IMG/VR virus record: IMGVR_UViG_3300008110_001003
Coordinates: 1 to 22,011 of that record
Reading direction: 5' to 3' (one strand)
DNA length: 22,011 bases
From: a virus
The notes beneath the pieces are model-generated. The model had not been told where the DNA came from. It worked only from the letters and a program-made list of their open reading frames with translations, and ran no database searches. Within the stretch, counting starts at the first letter, position 1, and every line of letters begins with the position of its first letter. Below, one piece after another: positions 1-5,714 of this stretch. The position numbers and the translations under genes were made by a program.

Positions 1-11
1 TTTTGATCCAT
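1..11 (-). CDS. Start of a gene cut off by the left window edge
   Basis: An ATG on the minus strand (positions 9-11) overlaps the TAA stop of the preceding nuclease gene as TAATG, the coupling used repeatedly in this window. Only ATG-GAT-CAA and two further bases lie inside the window, so nothing can be said about the product. The tight overlap suggests it belongs to the same transcript as the nuclease and the GroES-like gene. Confidence 0.4.
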
Positions 12-463
12 TACTCTTCCTTAAGATGTTTAACCAATGTAGCAAATGGTCTGCCGTTGGATTTATTAGCTAGATAGAACTTGTCTTCATGCTTTCTATC
101 TCTATCGTACTTTACTTCTACCCGCCACTCTTTACTAGTGTAGGAAGGCACTACGAACATGCCTCCCGTCTTCTGTGATACCATTACATAGGCTAAGGGC
201 TTGTTAGTCTTACCTTCAAACCCAGATACGGTATCTATGATTAAATCATCATAAGGGAAGCTTGCTGGGTCATCTGTAAAATATAGATTCCTAGACTTAA
301 CCTCAAGTATATGATCACCGATTATGATGTCTTTTTCATTGGCAGTAAAGTCTTTAATCTCTTCTTTAGTCTGAGCAAACTCTAGATCTGGAACTACGCT
401 TTGTATACCTTCGGATCTAAGTCGCATTGAAACTACTTTATTATACTTATGTCCTTCTGACAT
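11..463 (-). CDS. PD-(D/E)XK-fold nuclease-like protein
   Basis: Predicted cytoplasmic phage nuclease of the restriction-endonuclease-like fold. The support is a motif of the form D-I-I-I-G-D followed by L-E-V-K-S, which fits D-(X)n-E-X-K: Asp45, Glu54 and Lys56 in this numbering. A beta-strand and Arg/Lys-rich second half follows. Such proteins act in phage recombination, DNA processing or host DNA degradation; the substrate cannot be read from sequence. The start is uncertain. An in-frame GTG at 487 directly follows the GroES stop, but the ATG at 463 has an AAGG Shine-Dalgarno and is preferred. The TAA stop overlaps the start of the next gene. Confidence 0.6.
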   Translation of the reverse strand: MSEGHKYNKVVSMRLRSEGIQSVVPDLEFAQTKEEIKDFTANEKDIIIGDHILEVKSRNLYFTDDPASFPYDDLIIDTVSGFEGKTNKPLAYVMVSQKTGGMFVVPSYTSKEWRVEVKYDRDRKHEDKFYLANKSNGRPFATLVKHLKEE

Positions 464-487
464 AGCCGCCTTATAATCAAATGACAC

Positions 488-784
488 TTAGACCCGCTTT
501 GCGATTACTTGCTTGCTATGAAGCAGTAGGTACTTGTTTCCTTCTTCATCTTCAATTTCGGTACCAGAATGCTCTGGATAAAATACGATGTCTCCGATAT
601 CAAGCTCATTGATAGGAATAACCTCACCCTTGTAGTTTGGCTCACCGTCTCCCATATCAATAATCTCAGCCTGACTTGGGCCTTGCTCTGCAAATGCAGC
701 AGATAAAACTAATCCAGTTTTGGTTGTCTTCTCGCCGACTTCGATCTTCTTAATTAGAAGCATTGCTCCAATAGGTTTAATCAT
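488..784 (-). CDS. groES: GroES-like co-chaperonin (Cpn10)
   Basis: Ninety-eight residues, the normal Cpn10 length. The N-terminus MIKPIGAMLLIKKIE matches the first beta strand of GroES. A mobile-loop-like stretch (about residues 17-35) contains TGLVLSAA, and the end has D-I-G-D-I-V-F-Y and a C-terminal strand ending VIAKRV. GroES caps the chaperonin ring; phage versions such as T4 Gp31 replace the host lid to fold capsid protein. No GroEL is present here, so it would have to work with host GroEL. The open frame extends to a TTG at 799, but the ATG at 784 has GAGGA 8 nt upstream and overlaps the preceding small gene, so 784 is chosen. Confidence 0.85.
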   Translation of the reverse strand: MIKPIGAMLLIKKIEVGEKTTKTGLVLSAAFAEQGPSQAEIIDMGDGEPNYKGEVIPINELDIGDIVFYPEHSGTEIEDEEGNKYLLLHSKQVIAKRV

Positions 785-926
785 TTTCGTATTCCTCAAA
801 AGCTTTCTCTATTTTTCTTACTAGGACTGGCCCATTCTTGGATTCCCATTCCCGTTGCTCTGCTTCACGTTGACGCTTTTTATCTGCGCCGCTTATTGTT
901 TTATATTTTGGTACATTGAATGACAT
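777..926 (-). CDS. Small basic/charged protein, 49 aa, coupled to groES
   Basis: ATG at 926, TAA at 777-779, 49 codons, overlapping the groES start by 8 nt. The protein begins MSFNVPKYKT, then has a Lys/Arg/Glu/Gln-rich helical middle (KKRQREAEQREWE) and ends KAFEEYEND. No known domain is recognised. The overlap implies translational coupling to groES. It has no Shine-Dalgarno sequence; instead a strong promoter puts its -10 box 6 nt before the ATG, so it is probably the first, leaderless cistron of the groES-nuclease transcript. That promoter fit is the main reason to believe the gene is real. Confidence 0.6.
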   Translation of the reverse strand: MSFNVPKYKTISGADKKRQREAEQREWESKNGPVLVRKIEKAFEEYEND

Positions 927-932
927 TATCTA

Positions 933-961
933 ATAATACAATTTACTGCCCATATTGTCAA
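933..961 (-). promoter_or_regulatory. Promoter for the small gene-groES-nuclease operon
   Basis: On the minus strand TTGACA (956-961) and TATTAT (933-938) are separated by exactly 17 bp. The ATG follows the -10 box after 6 nt, so transcription is expected to start at or next to the ATG, giving a leaderless mRNA. The promoter sits directly downstream of tRNA-Leu. Confidence 0.75.
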
Positions 962-964
962 TAG

Positions 965-1037
965 TGCCCCTAATTGGATTCGAACCAATGCTGTATAGAT
1001 TTTAAGTCTACCGCCTCTACCGCTGGGCTATAAGGGC
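965..1037 (-). tRNA. tRNA-Leu(TAA), with a short class I variable loop
   Basis: A full cloverleaf folds: acceptor GCCCTTA/TAGGGGC (one G-T pair), anticodon stem GTAGA/TCTAT with loop CTTAAAA, T arm ATTGG-TTCGAAT-CCAAT, discriminator A, no encoded CCA. The anticodon TAA reads UUA (Leu). The variable loop is only 5 nt (ACAGC), although bacterial tRNA-Leu normally has a long variable arm. UUA is a sensible codon for an AT-rich phage. It lies 1 nt downstream of tRNA-Gly and shares its promoter. Confidence 0.8.
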
Positions 1038-1038
1038 T

Positions 1039-1112
1039 TGGAGCGGATGATGAGAATCGAACTCACCCCTTCTGCTTGGAAGGCAGAGGCACTACCAATA
1101 TGCAACATCCGC
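1039..1112 (-). tRNA. tRNA-Gly(TCC)
   Basis: Acceptor GCGGATG pairs fully with CATCCGC. Anticodon stem TCTGC/GCAGA has loop CTTCCAA, anticodon TCC (reads GGA/GGG). T arm is GTGAG-TTCGATT-CTCAT, discriminator T as expected for glycine, and CCA is encoded at 1039-1041. It is the first RNA of a two-tRNA unit with tRNA-Leu, and a promoter with its predicted start point at the 5' end lies just upstream. Confidence 0.93.
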
Positions 1113-1123
1113 ATGCTATATTC

Positions 1124-1152
1124 ATTATATAATATTTAAATTGGCGAGTCAA
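1124..1152 (-). promoter_or_regulatory. Promoter of the tRNA-Gly/tRNA-Leu unit
   Basis: TTGACT (1147-1152) and TATAAT (1124-1129) on the minus strand with a 17-bp spacer. The expected start point falls about 7 nt later, 0-5 nt before the tRNA-Gly 5' end. The -35 box lies inside the last codons of the 28-aa gene at 1136-1222. Confidence 0.75.
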
Positions 1153-1222
1153 GAGATTCGTCTATAGCATCATCTATTGTTCTTGTATGTTCTTTTGAAC
1201 AGTTACCACAGTCTTTACACAT
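1136..1222 (-). CDS. 28-aa CxxCxxC mini-protein
   Basis: ATG at 1222 with AAGGA 6 nt upstream; 28 codons to TAA at 1136-1138. The protein starts MCKDCGNCSKEH, giving three cysteines spaced CxxCxxC plus a His, then an acidic tail. This could bind Zn or another metal, but no family is recognised. It lies after a probable terminator hairpin and ahead of the tRNA promoter, whose -35 overlaps its 3' end. The good ribosome site and ordered Cys pattern favour a real gene; the short length keeps confidence moderate. Confidence 0.45.
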   Translation of the reverse strand: MCKDCGNCSKEHTRTIDDAIDESLDSPI

Positions 1223-1239
1223 CTTTTGTCCTTAAATAA

Positions 1240-1268
1240 ATATAGCCCCACGGTATGTGAGGCCATAT
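1240..1268 (-). terminator. Probable terminator after the three-gene unit at 1.3-1.9 kb
   Basis: Twelve-base-pair stem (including G-T pairs), arms 1257-1268 and 1240-1251, loop of 5 nt, followed on the minus strand by TTATTTAAG. It starts 13 nt after the stop of the gene at 1281-1484. The T-tract is imperfect, so it may be partial or serve as an attenuator for the 28-aa gene. Confidence 0.55.
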
Positions 1269-1280
1269 CTAGTTTGTAAC

Positions 1281-1484
1281 TTATACTTTCTTACGTCCAG
1301 TTTTTCTTGGTGGCTTAGGCGCATTGGTTGTTTCTCTACGAATTCCGTGCCTGTTTGTATCCACTTTAATACCAGATCTTAATCCTTGAGTAGGTCGCTT
1401 TCTTGTAGCTTCCTGACTTGTAACCGCACCTGAAGCAGATCCTGCTGCAGGTGGTGGTGCCATACCAGTTCCGTCCATTGACAT
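1281..1484 (-). CDS. Small basic Pro/Arg-rich protein, 67 aa
   Basis: Begins MSMDGTGMAPPPAAGSASGA and ends in a strongly basic, proline-rich tail (KPPRKTGRKKV). Probably disordered; no enzyme motif. The ATG overlaps the TAA of the preceding gene (TAATG), so the two are translationally coupled, and a terminator-like hairpin follows its stop. The Ala/Gly/Pro head and Arg/Lys tail would suit a minor virion or nucleic-acid-binding protein, but that is a guess. Confidence 0.7.
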   Translation of the reverse strand: MSMDGTGMAPPPAAGSASGAVTSQEATRKRPTQGLRSGIKVDTNRHGIRRETTNAPKPPRKTGRKKV

Positions 1485-1690
1485 TAGTCGATGTCCTCTC
1501 CAGTAGGGCCTTTCGGTTCGTTCATTTCATGTTCCATGTCTTCTTCAGTTTCAGTTCCAAGTGGGTTCATTGAGTCTGTTCCGAACATCATTGGCGAAGC
1601 CATTTGTCCTGGACCAACATCGTAAACATTTTGATTAGGCAATTCTACGCCCATGAATGCTTCTGAGCTGCATCCACACATTGCACACAT
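1484..1690 (-). CDS. Small Cys-, Met- and acid-rich protein, 68 aa
   Basis: The reading frame stays open to 1825, but that part overlaps the upstream gene. The ATG at 1690, 1 nt after the upstream stop, is the likely start. The protein opens MCAMCGCSS (three Cys), has a Pro/Gly/Met-rich middle and an acidic tail (EDMEHEMNEPKGPTGEDID). Its acidic tail contrasts with the basic tail of the next gene; the two might interact (inference). No family recognised. Confidence 0.65.
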   Translation of the reverse strand: MCAMCGCSSEAFMGVELPNQNVYDVGPGQMASPMMFGTDSMNPLGTETEEDMEHEMNEPKGPTGEDID

Positions 1691-1691
1691 A

Positions 1692-1886
1692 TTAGTTACC
1701 TGTGCCGAATGCTGATGTCTCTGCTGCAGTGTGAACCATCTTATTGGTTGTTCCAGCTTCACCTTGTGAAGACATGTCCTGTGCTGGGAATGCTGCACTT
1801 GGATCAGCAGCGTACTGCTCTCCAATAGTGTGCTGTACCGCTGGCTTTACTTCGTTAAATCCTGTTAAGTTCAATCCGTCTGTCAT
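1692..1886 (-). CDS. Small hypothetical protein, 64 aa
   Basis: Starts MTDGLNLTGFNEVKPAVQH, rich in Ala, Thr, Gln and Gly, without Cys or an evident membrane segment; probably partly disordered. TAGGAG lies 8-9 nt before the ATG. It is the first gene of a three-gene unit (64, 68 and 67 aa) with 1-nt spacing and TAATG coupling, served by its own promoter near 1942-1950 and a terminator near 1240. Three short low-complexity proteins packed together could be minor virion components, but no motif proves it. Confidence 0.65.
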   Translation of the reverse strand: MTDGLNLTGFNEVKPAVQHTIGEQYAADPSAAFPAQDMSSQGEAGTTNKMVHTAAETSAFGTGN

Positions 1887-1941
1887 TTTATTACTCCTAT
1901 AGGTTGTATTTAGATGGGTCTAGAAAGCCATCTATCAATAT

Positions 1942-1950
1942 ATTATAGCA
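1942..1950 (-). promoter_or_regulatory. Extended -10 promoter of the three-gene unit
   Basis: TGCTATAAT (TGn plus TATAAT) on the minus strand, TATAAT at 1942-1947. No convincing -35 hexamer is seen, as expected for an extended -10 promoter. The leader to the ATG at 1886 is about 50 nt and can form a 6-bp hairpin (AGATGG/CCATCT, about 1910-1933). Confidence 0.5.
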
Positions 1951-1959
1951 TTTAGTTGA

Positions 1960-2082
1960 TTAAGATCTGTAGTGCTTATCCCAGCATTGGTCACATATAT
2001 CTATGATCCCGCCCTCTGGCTTTGCTGCTATCCTAGTGGATTTATTCTTGCATCCACCCCACTCACAAATCTCACCAAACAC
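1960..2082 (-). CDS. 40-aa zinc-ribbon-like protein
   Basis: GTG start overlapping the upstream stop as TAGTG; 40 codons to TAA at 1960-1962. The protein (MFGEICEWGGC..., then IDICDQCWDKH) has Cys6, Cys11, Cys30 and Cys33, a CX4C...CxxC pattern typical of small phage zinc ribbons, perhaps for DNA or protein contacts. It is the third member of a chain of tiny overlapping genes (2218-2343, 2082-2225, 1960-2082). The ordered cysteines and the overlap support it. Confidence 0.6.
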   Translation of the reverse strand: MFGEICEWGGCKNKSTRIAAKPEGGIIDICDQCWDKHYRS

Positions 2083-2225
2083 TACTTAGAACCTTTGGCT
2101 GTTTGGCCACGGTACCCTGTCTTTTTCTTGTTCATAGATCCTGGCTTTTTAAATGCTGGCCCACCTGGTGTAGCGGCTATTCTCTGCTCTAAAGCTTTCT
2201 TAATCTTATCGTGGTGTTTACCCAT
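2082..2225 (-). CDS. 47-aa very basic protein
   Basis: ATG at 2225 with AGGA 9 nt upstream, stop TAG at 2082-2084. Starts MGKHHDKIKKALEQRIA and continues with Lys/Gly/Pro-rich sequence (TPGGPAFKKPGSMNKKKTGY) ending KGSK. High positive charge and likely disorder suggest nucleic-acid binding or a minor packaged protein, with no proof. It overlaps both neighbours. A 105-aa reading frame on the opposite strand here is a shadow. Confidence 0.6.
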   Translation of the reverse strand: MGKHHDKIKKALEQRIAATPGGPAFKKPGSMNKKKTGYRGQTAKGSK

Positions 2226-2343
2226 GTTCAATTTTCCTAACTATATATCTAATTACTTCGTATGGTCTCCACTCTGGAGGCAATTCTAAATATCTTATTT
2301 CGTCTAATATTTTTTCTCTTACTAGATCTTCAATGTAATCCAT
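2218..2343 (-). CDS. 41-aa helical protein, leaderless
   Basis: ATG at 2343, TAA at 2218-2220. Sequence MDYIEDLVREKILDEIRYLE then a Pro-Pro-Glu-Trp turn and a second helix (YEVIRYIVRKIEHG). No Shine-Dalgarno; the -10 box TAGAAT ends 6 nt before the ATG, so the mRNA should be leaderless. Its stop overlaps the next gene start. Short phage proteins of this type are usually of unknown function. Confidence 0.6.
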   Translation of the reverse strand: MDYIEDLVREKILDEIRYLELPPEWRPYEVIRYIVRKIEHG

Positions 2344-2349
2344 ATAGAT

Positions 2350-2378
2350 ATTCTAGCATTTTAATATTAAAGGGGCAA
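2350..2378 (-). promoter_or_regulatory. Leaderless promoter overlapping a terminator
   Basis: TTGCCC (2373-2378), 17-bp spacer, TAGAAT (2350-2355), then 6 nt to the ATG at 2343. The -35 box lies within the 3' arm of the terminator hairpin at 2372-2397. Confidence 0.6.
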
Positions 2379-2397
2379 GACCCTAGAGTCCTGCCCC
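2372..2397 (-). terminator. Rho-independent terminator of the 366-aa secreted protein gene
   Basis: Ten-bp G+C-rich stem (GGGGCAGGAC/GTCTTGCCCC with one G-T pair) and a 6-nt loop, starting 16 nt after the stop codon and followed on the minus strand by TTTAATATT. Strong stem, moderate T-tract. Confidence 0.8.
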
Positions 2398-2412
2398 TCA
2401 ATATTAGGCCTG

Positions 2413-3513
2413 TTACTTCTTTAGGGCAACCTTAGCCTTTGGATTCTTTGCGTTCCACTTCTTAGCAAGAGCGTTGTACTCCGCCTTGTACTTTGCTGCT
2501 GCTGTCGCAAGAGCTAAGTCTGATGCCGCCTTTGCAGTTACTGTTGCTGAGTCAGATGCTGCCTTTGCGTCTGCAAGTGCCTTATCTGCTGCAACCTTAT
2601 CTGCTGCACGACCAGCCTTCTCTGCTGAGAGAACGTTTGCTGCTGCCTGTGCATCCAGTGCACGACCAGCCTTCTCTGCTGCAAGCTGCGCTGTGAGTGT
2701 TGCAACTGTTCCATTAAGATCGGAAATTGTAAATGCTGCTTGCGCTGCCTTTACTGGTGCTGATAATCCAGCAACTGTTGCTGCTGATGTAGCGCCTGTT
2801 ACAACAACTGTGACTGTTCCAGAAACTCCAACCGCAAGAGATGCAGTCTTTGATCCAGCGACTAGTGTTGTGTCTGCAGTTGCTTCTGCTGTTGTAGAAG
2901 TAACCAATGTCTTTGTAATTGTTCCATCTGCAAAGGATGATCCAAGTACTGTTGCAGTAATTGTTTCACCTGTCAGTACTGGGTTTCCAAATACGTCTGT
3001 AGCAGATACAGTTACTGTTGGAATTGTGCCAACTGCTGATGCTGCTGGTACTGCAACCGCAACATTTGATGCTGCTCCTGCGTTACCTTTGATGTAAACA
3101 ATAGTTGAATAAGCGCCATTTGTAATGGTAACTGTTCCAACCTTTACGCTTGTTGTGTAAGCATAAACTGTTAACGCTGCTCCAGTAGATGTAACTGAAA
3201 GTGTTGAAACACCAGACGCAATTGTCTTTGGTGAATCTGTTGTGTGTAATGCAGTTACAAGTTTAATTGTATCTGACGCTACAAATGACACAACTGTTGC
3301 TGTGTCTGCTGTTGCTGCAAGAGCCACGGATGTTCCAGATGTGATCTGGTTTGCTGCGGGTACTGCAACTGTTGCTGGTGCTACAGAAGTTGTTGCGTTA
3401 TTAACTGTTGCAACCGTTACGGCTAGCGGTGCTGCCGATGATGGTGCTACAGAAAAGCTTGCAAAAGCTAGGGCTGCAGCAGTAGCAATTGCGATTTTCT
3501 TGAATGAGTTCAT
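2413..3513 (-). CDS. Secreted Ala/Thr/Val-rich surface-type protein, 366 aa
   Basis: Clear Sec signal peptide (MNSFKKIAIATAAALAFASF... with cleavage near residues 24-28, APSSAA). Residues about 30-265 are Thr/Val/Ala-rich beta sequence reminiscent of Ig-like repeats (for example TVTVSATDVFGNPV). Residues about 275-345 are an Ala/Lys/Asp coiled coil with a repeated AEKAGRA element, and the end is basic (KKWNAKNPKAKVALKK). It has no enzyme motif. The style is that of actinobacterial surface or S-layer-like proteins. The codons look more GC-rich than neighbouring genes, and it has its own leader and terminator, suggesting cargo acquired from a host. AAGGAG lies 11 nt before the ATG. A role in coating or altering the cell surface is inference. 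Confidence 0.8.
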   Translation of the reverse strand: MNSFKKIAIATAAALAFASFSVAPSSAAPLAVTVATVNNATTSVAPATVAVPAANQITSGTSVALAATADTATVVSFVASDTIKLVTALHTTDSPKTIASGVSTLSVTSTGAALTVYAYTTSVKVGTVTITNGAYSTIVYIKGNAGAASNVAVAVPAASAVGTIPTVTVSATDVFGNPVLTGETITATVLGSSFADGTITKTLVTSTTAEATADTTLVAGSKTASLAVGVSGTVTVVVTGATSAATVAGLSAPVKAAQAAFTISDLNGTVATLTAQLAAEKAGRALDAQAAANVLSAEKAGRAADKVAADKALADAKAASDSATVTAKAASDLALATAAAKYKAEYNALAKKWNAKNPKAKVALKK

Positions 3514-3564
3514 TCTATTTATTTCTCCTTATTTTTGTCTGCCTCTTGATGAGCGCAGAAGTTT

Positions 3565-3579
3565 TGTGATACATTCACA
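3565..3579. promoter_or_regulatory. Palindrome TGTGA-N5-TCACA upstream of the secreted protein gene
   Basis: A perfect 5-bp inverted repeat around 5 bp, 52 bp before the ATG at 3513. It resembles CRP/GlxR operators but the spacer is 5 rather than 6. The 100-bp gap 3514-3615 otherwise holds the AAGGAG ribosome site and no convincing -10/-35 pair. Confidence 0.3.
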
Positions 3580-3615
3580 CTATGTAAGACGTTTTTCTAA
3601 TTGAAATGTCGCTAT

Positions 3616-3786
3616 CTAGTGTAATTCATTTACTTTTACATGGAAAGAACACGGGTCTCCGCCCTCGTCCCATTCTTGCATTTCTTCATCTGACATAGGG
3701 GGACCGTCATGAGTATCGCAAAATACATCTGAGATCCAACCTTTATCGTAGCCATACTTCATCCATGCATCAAATTCTAGATCCAT
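3616..3786 (-). CDS. Small acidic phage protein, 56 aa
   Basis: ATG at 3786 inside the end of the thioredoxin gene (10-nt overlap), TAG at 3616-3618. Contains WMKYGYDKGWISDVFCDTHD, then Pro-Pro-Met, an acidic Glu-rich stretch and GGDPCSFHVKV. This Cys-Asp-Thr-His-Asp-Gly ... Gly-Asp-Pro-Cys layout is one I recognise from small unnamed actinobacteriophage proteins. Two Cys and a His could hold a metal. Function unknown; co-translated with thioredoxin. Confidence 0.7.
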   Translation of the reverse strand: MDLEFDAWMKYGYDKGWISDVFCDTHDGPPMSDEEMQEWDEGGDPCSFHVKVNELH

Positions 3787-4079
3787 TGTTCTAGTTCCTT
3801 TAGCATTAAGTGTTTTGGCTTGGCACCAATAATTGTCTTTACTGGGACGCCATCTTTAAATAATACCATAGTTGGTATTGAAGATACTGAGAATTCCACA
3901 GGTTTTGTAGGATTCTCATCAACATTTAACTTACCAACCAGTAGACCAGTCTCATTCGTAATCTCATCTAGGATTGGGGATACCTTTTTGCAAGGCCCAC
4001 ACCACTCTGCCCAGAAATCAATTAAGACTAAGCTGTTATTTTTAATCGTTTCATCGAATGTGTTATCTGTGACTATCAT
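3777..4079 (-). CDS. trxA: Thioredoxin
   Basis: One hundred residues, standard thioredoxin length. The WCGPC active site has Cys27 and Cys30, preceded by LVLIDFWAE; the cis-proline motif is S-I-P-T-M (Pro69), and the C-terminal helix is complete. It reduces protein disulfides in the cytoplasm, using host thioredoxin reductase since none is encoded here. Phage thioredoxins support ribonucleotide reductase or, as in T7 with the host protein, DNA polymerase processivity. The ATG overlaps the TAA of the upstream MSMEG_6728-type gene (TAATG), so the two are made together from the promoter at 4554-4582. Confidence 0.93.
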   Translation of the reverse strand: MIVTDNTFDETIKNNSLVLIDFWAEWCGPCKKVSPILDEITNETGLLVGKLNVDENPTKPVEFSVSSIPTMVLFKDGVPVKTIIGAKPKHLMLKELEQWI

Positions 4080-4546
4080 TATGCCTCCACATGTGTAGGC
4101 CAGAAGTAATTACAAGCCTCGCAGCAAGTATACCCTAGCTCTTTGTAATCTGCATAATCACTATAAAACCAATAGTGGTCAGGATCCTTTTCAAACAATC
4201 TTCCTTTGTGAGTATAGTGAACCTTGTCATCACCCAACCACCAAGGCTTCTCTGACTCTAGTCCTAGAAAGTTTTCTTCATATATCTCATCAAATTGGAT
4301 ATGTGTAGTATTCTTATACCCACGTAGGACTATATCCTTAATGATAGCTTCATTGTACAGGAACAACCAATCTTCATGCCCCCGCCACATTTTAACTGCT
4401 GGATGATTACTCCATGCACCACTTGAGTACATGCCAGCCAATGATTTTAGAATCTGTAGATTCTCAACGCTTTGCTTAATTAGTCTTTTGCGATCAAGAT
4501 GCTCTGCTGTATCTTGAAAGTCCGCCTCTGGTAAAAATGTTTGCAT
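4079..4546 (-). CDS. MSMEG_6728/pyrimidine-dimer glycosylase-like family protein
   Basis: Starts MQTFLPEADF, followed by LDRKRLIKQSVENLQIL, NHPAVKMWRGHEDWL and a C-terminal CCEAC. This matches the actinobacterial MSMEG_6728-like family, often annotated as pyrimidine dimer DNA glycosylase. I know the family name from established annotation; the activity is not proven by motif here. The frame is open to 4582, but the extra 12 residues are encoded by the promoter and do not fit the family, so ATG 4546 is chosen: the -10 box ends 7 nt before it and there is no ribosome site, hence a leaderless mRNA. Coupled to thioredoxin downstream. Confidence 0.8.
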   Translation of the reverse strand: MQTFLPEADFQDTAEHLDRKRLIKQSVENLQILKSLAGMYSSGAWSNHPAVKMWRGHEDWLFLYNEAIIKDIVLRGYKNTTHIQFDEIYEENFLGLESEKPWWLGDDKVHYTHKGRLFEKDPDHYWFYSDYADYKELGYTCCEACNYFWPTHVEA

Positions 4547-4553
4547 GATACCT

Positions 4554-4582
4554 ATTCTACTAAATAGCTCAAGGCTAGTCAA
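4554..4582 (-). promoter_or_regulatory. Leaderless promoter of the MSMEG_6728-like/thioredoxin operon
   Basis: TTGACT (4577-4582), 17-bp spacer, TAGAAT (4554-4559), 7 nt to the ATG at 4546. The stretch CTATTTAGTAGAATAGGTA is identical to the promoter at 5715-5743. Confidence 0.8.
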
Positions 4583-4584
4583 TA

Positions 4585-4797
4585 CTAGTCTTGCTTTTGC
4601 AACTCCTCGGCTGCTTCATTAATCTTATCCATATACATCTGAATAACGAAGATAGTTGTCTCAGCAGCATTTGCTGCTAATGGAGCCAGCGCTTCATCTG
4701 ACTGCTGATCTTGAGGAACGTTGTTTACCCATTTTTGAAATAAAGCTAACTTAATTTCATCAATGATACCTTCAAGTATCGTTACTTGTTTAGCCAT
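4585..4797 (-). CDS. Small helical protein, 70 aa
   Basis: Starts MAKQVTILEGIIDEIKLALF, then a Gln/Asp/Ala-rich loop and a long amphipathic helix ending EAAEELQKQD. No Cys, no signal peptide and no recognised family. AAGGAG 7 nt before the ATG. It overlaps the end of the secreted subtilase gene by 8 nt, so it is co-translated with it. A link such as an intracellular inhibitor of the protease is possible from position only. Confidence 0.7.
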   Translation of the reverse strand: MAKQVTILEGIIDEIKLALFQKWVNNVPQDQQSDEALAPLAANAAETTIFVIQMYMDKINEAAEELQKQD

Positions 4798-5707
4798 TTA
4801 GCGCTCCTTGTAGATTAATTAGCTTACCAATATTAGCTTTACCCTTGACGATGGTACCTGTTCTTGATAATAGATTATAGATATCTGTTAGACTGCCAGC
4901 CTTTACTTGCTTGACTGCAATCCATTGTGCTGCTGCCACCTGAGTAGCAACAGATGTTCCAGCGGCATTCTTTGTCGTGCCTCCTGGAAGAAACACTCGC
5001 ATAGTTCCATTAGCATAGAAGTCTAGAAGAGCATTATCTCCATTTGAATATAACTCAATGCCAAATCGTGTAGCAGAACCTACCGAAATTGATTCTGGAA
5101 TACATGCGGGCCAATCAATTCGTGTATAGTCTCGGTTATTGCCTGCTGCAAAGAAGGCTGGGATGTTTGATGAAGCTAGGGATTGAACCAAAGCCTTAGT
5201 TCTTGGTGTGATGGGGCAGTAGTCTTTGTAAAGACCTAATTCGTGATGTCCTTGTGACATTGCGATTGCCTGAATGTTAAACTTATCTTTGTTATTTGCA
5301 ACCCACTGAAGAGCATTTACTACCGTATCCTCTGATGTTATTTGACGATCAGCATTGATGTTCTGACCAATAATGCGAACAAATACAATCTTCATATTAG
5401 GGTTAGCCTGAATTGCTGCTGAGGCCATCTGTGTTCCGTGGTCAAAGCCACTCTTAGAATATAGTTCTGGCTTAAGTGTTGATGATCCAGGACCTTCCAT
5501 AAACGACTGTCCGTTTGGGCATGTTGTCCATTCAAGGATGCATACCTCGTAAGCGATCTTATCTTTAAAGATTGGTAGCGATGTGTCTAATGCTGTATCA
5601 AGGATAGCGAGTGTTGGAGCTACCGTTTGATTTTTAAGAGAAGCATTAGCTGTTGTTGGTACTAGTAGTGTAAGGGCAATTAAAGCCGCAGTTATTTTTT
5701 TATTCAT
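4790..5707 (-). CDS. Secreted subtilisin-like serine peptidase (S8)
   Basis: Sec signal peptide MNKKITAALIALTLLVPTTANA with cleavage after residue 22. Subtilase triad in order: Asp37 (AILDT), His90 (GFDHGTQMA), Ser252 (AAGTSVATQ), with oxyanion Asn190 (FFAAGN). The mature part is about 283 residues, a near-minimal S8 domain without a clear propeptide. Cys56/63/164/202 could form disulfides outside the cell. The frame is open to 5743, but those residues are promoter sequence; ATG 5707 gives the signal peptide directly and lies 7 nt after the -10 box (leaderless). Exported peptidases are unusual phage cargo. It might process host surface proteins or the secreted phage proteins here (inference). 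Confidence 0.88.
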   Translation of the reverse strand: MNKKITAALIALTLLVPTTANASLKNQTVAPTLAILDTALDTSLPIFKDKIAYEVCILEWTTCPNGQSFMEGPGSSTLKPELYSKSGFDHGTQMASAAIQANPNMKIVFVRIIGQNINADRQITSEDTVVNALQWVANNKDKFNIQAIAMSQGHHELGLYKDYCPITPRTKALVQSLASSNIPAFFAAGNNRDYTRIDWPACIPESISVGSATRFGIELYSNGDNALLDFYANGTMRVFLPGGTTKNAAGTSVATQVAAAQWIAVKQVKAGSLTDIYNLLSRTGTIVKGKANIGKLINLQGALNG

Positions 5708-5714
5708 AGTACCT

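Noticed and set aside
965-1037. Ochre suppressor tRNA
   Set aside because: The anticodon is 5'-TAA-3', which reads UUA (Leu); a UAA suppressor would need 5'-TTA-3'.
1972-2289. A 105-aa plus-strand frame
   Set aside because: The minus strand here carries three overlapping small genes with ordered starts, stops and a Cys pattern; the plus frame has no such support.
2474-3604. Plus-strand frames of 207, 67 and 120 aa opposite the 366-aa secreted protein
   Set aside because: Low-complexity mirror translations of an Ala/Thr/Val-rich gene that has a clear signal peptide, ribosome site and terminator on the minus strand.
4547-4582. Upstream-extended start for the MSMEG_6728-like gene (and likewise 5708-5743 for the subtilase)
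   Set aside because: Both extensions translate the same promoter sequence to LFSRIG, lack ribosome sites, and would bury the subtilase signal peptide.
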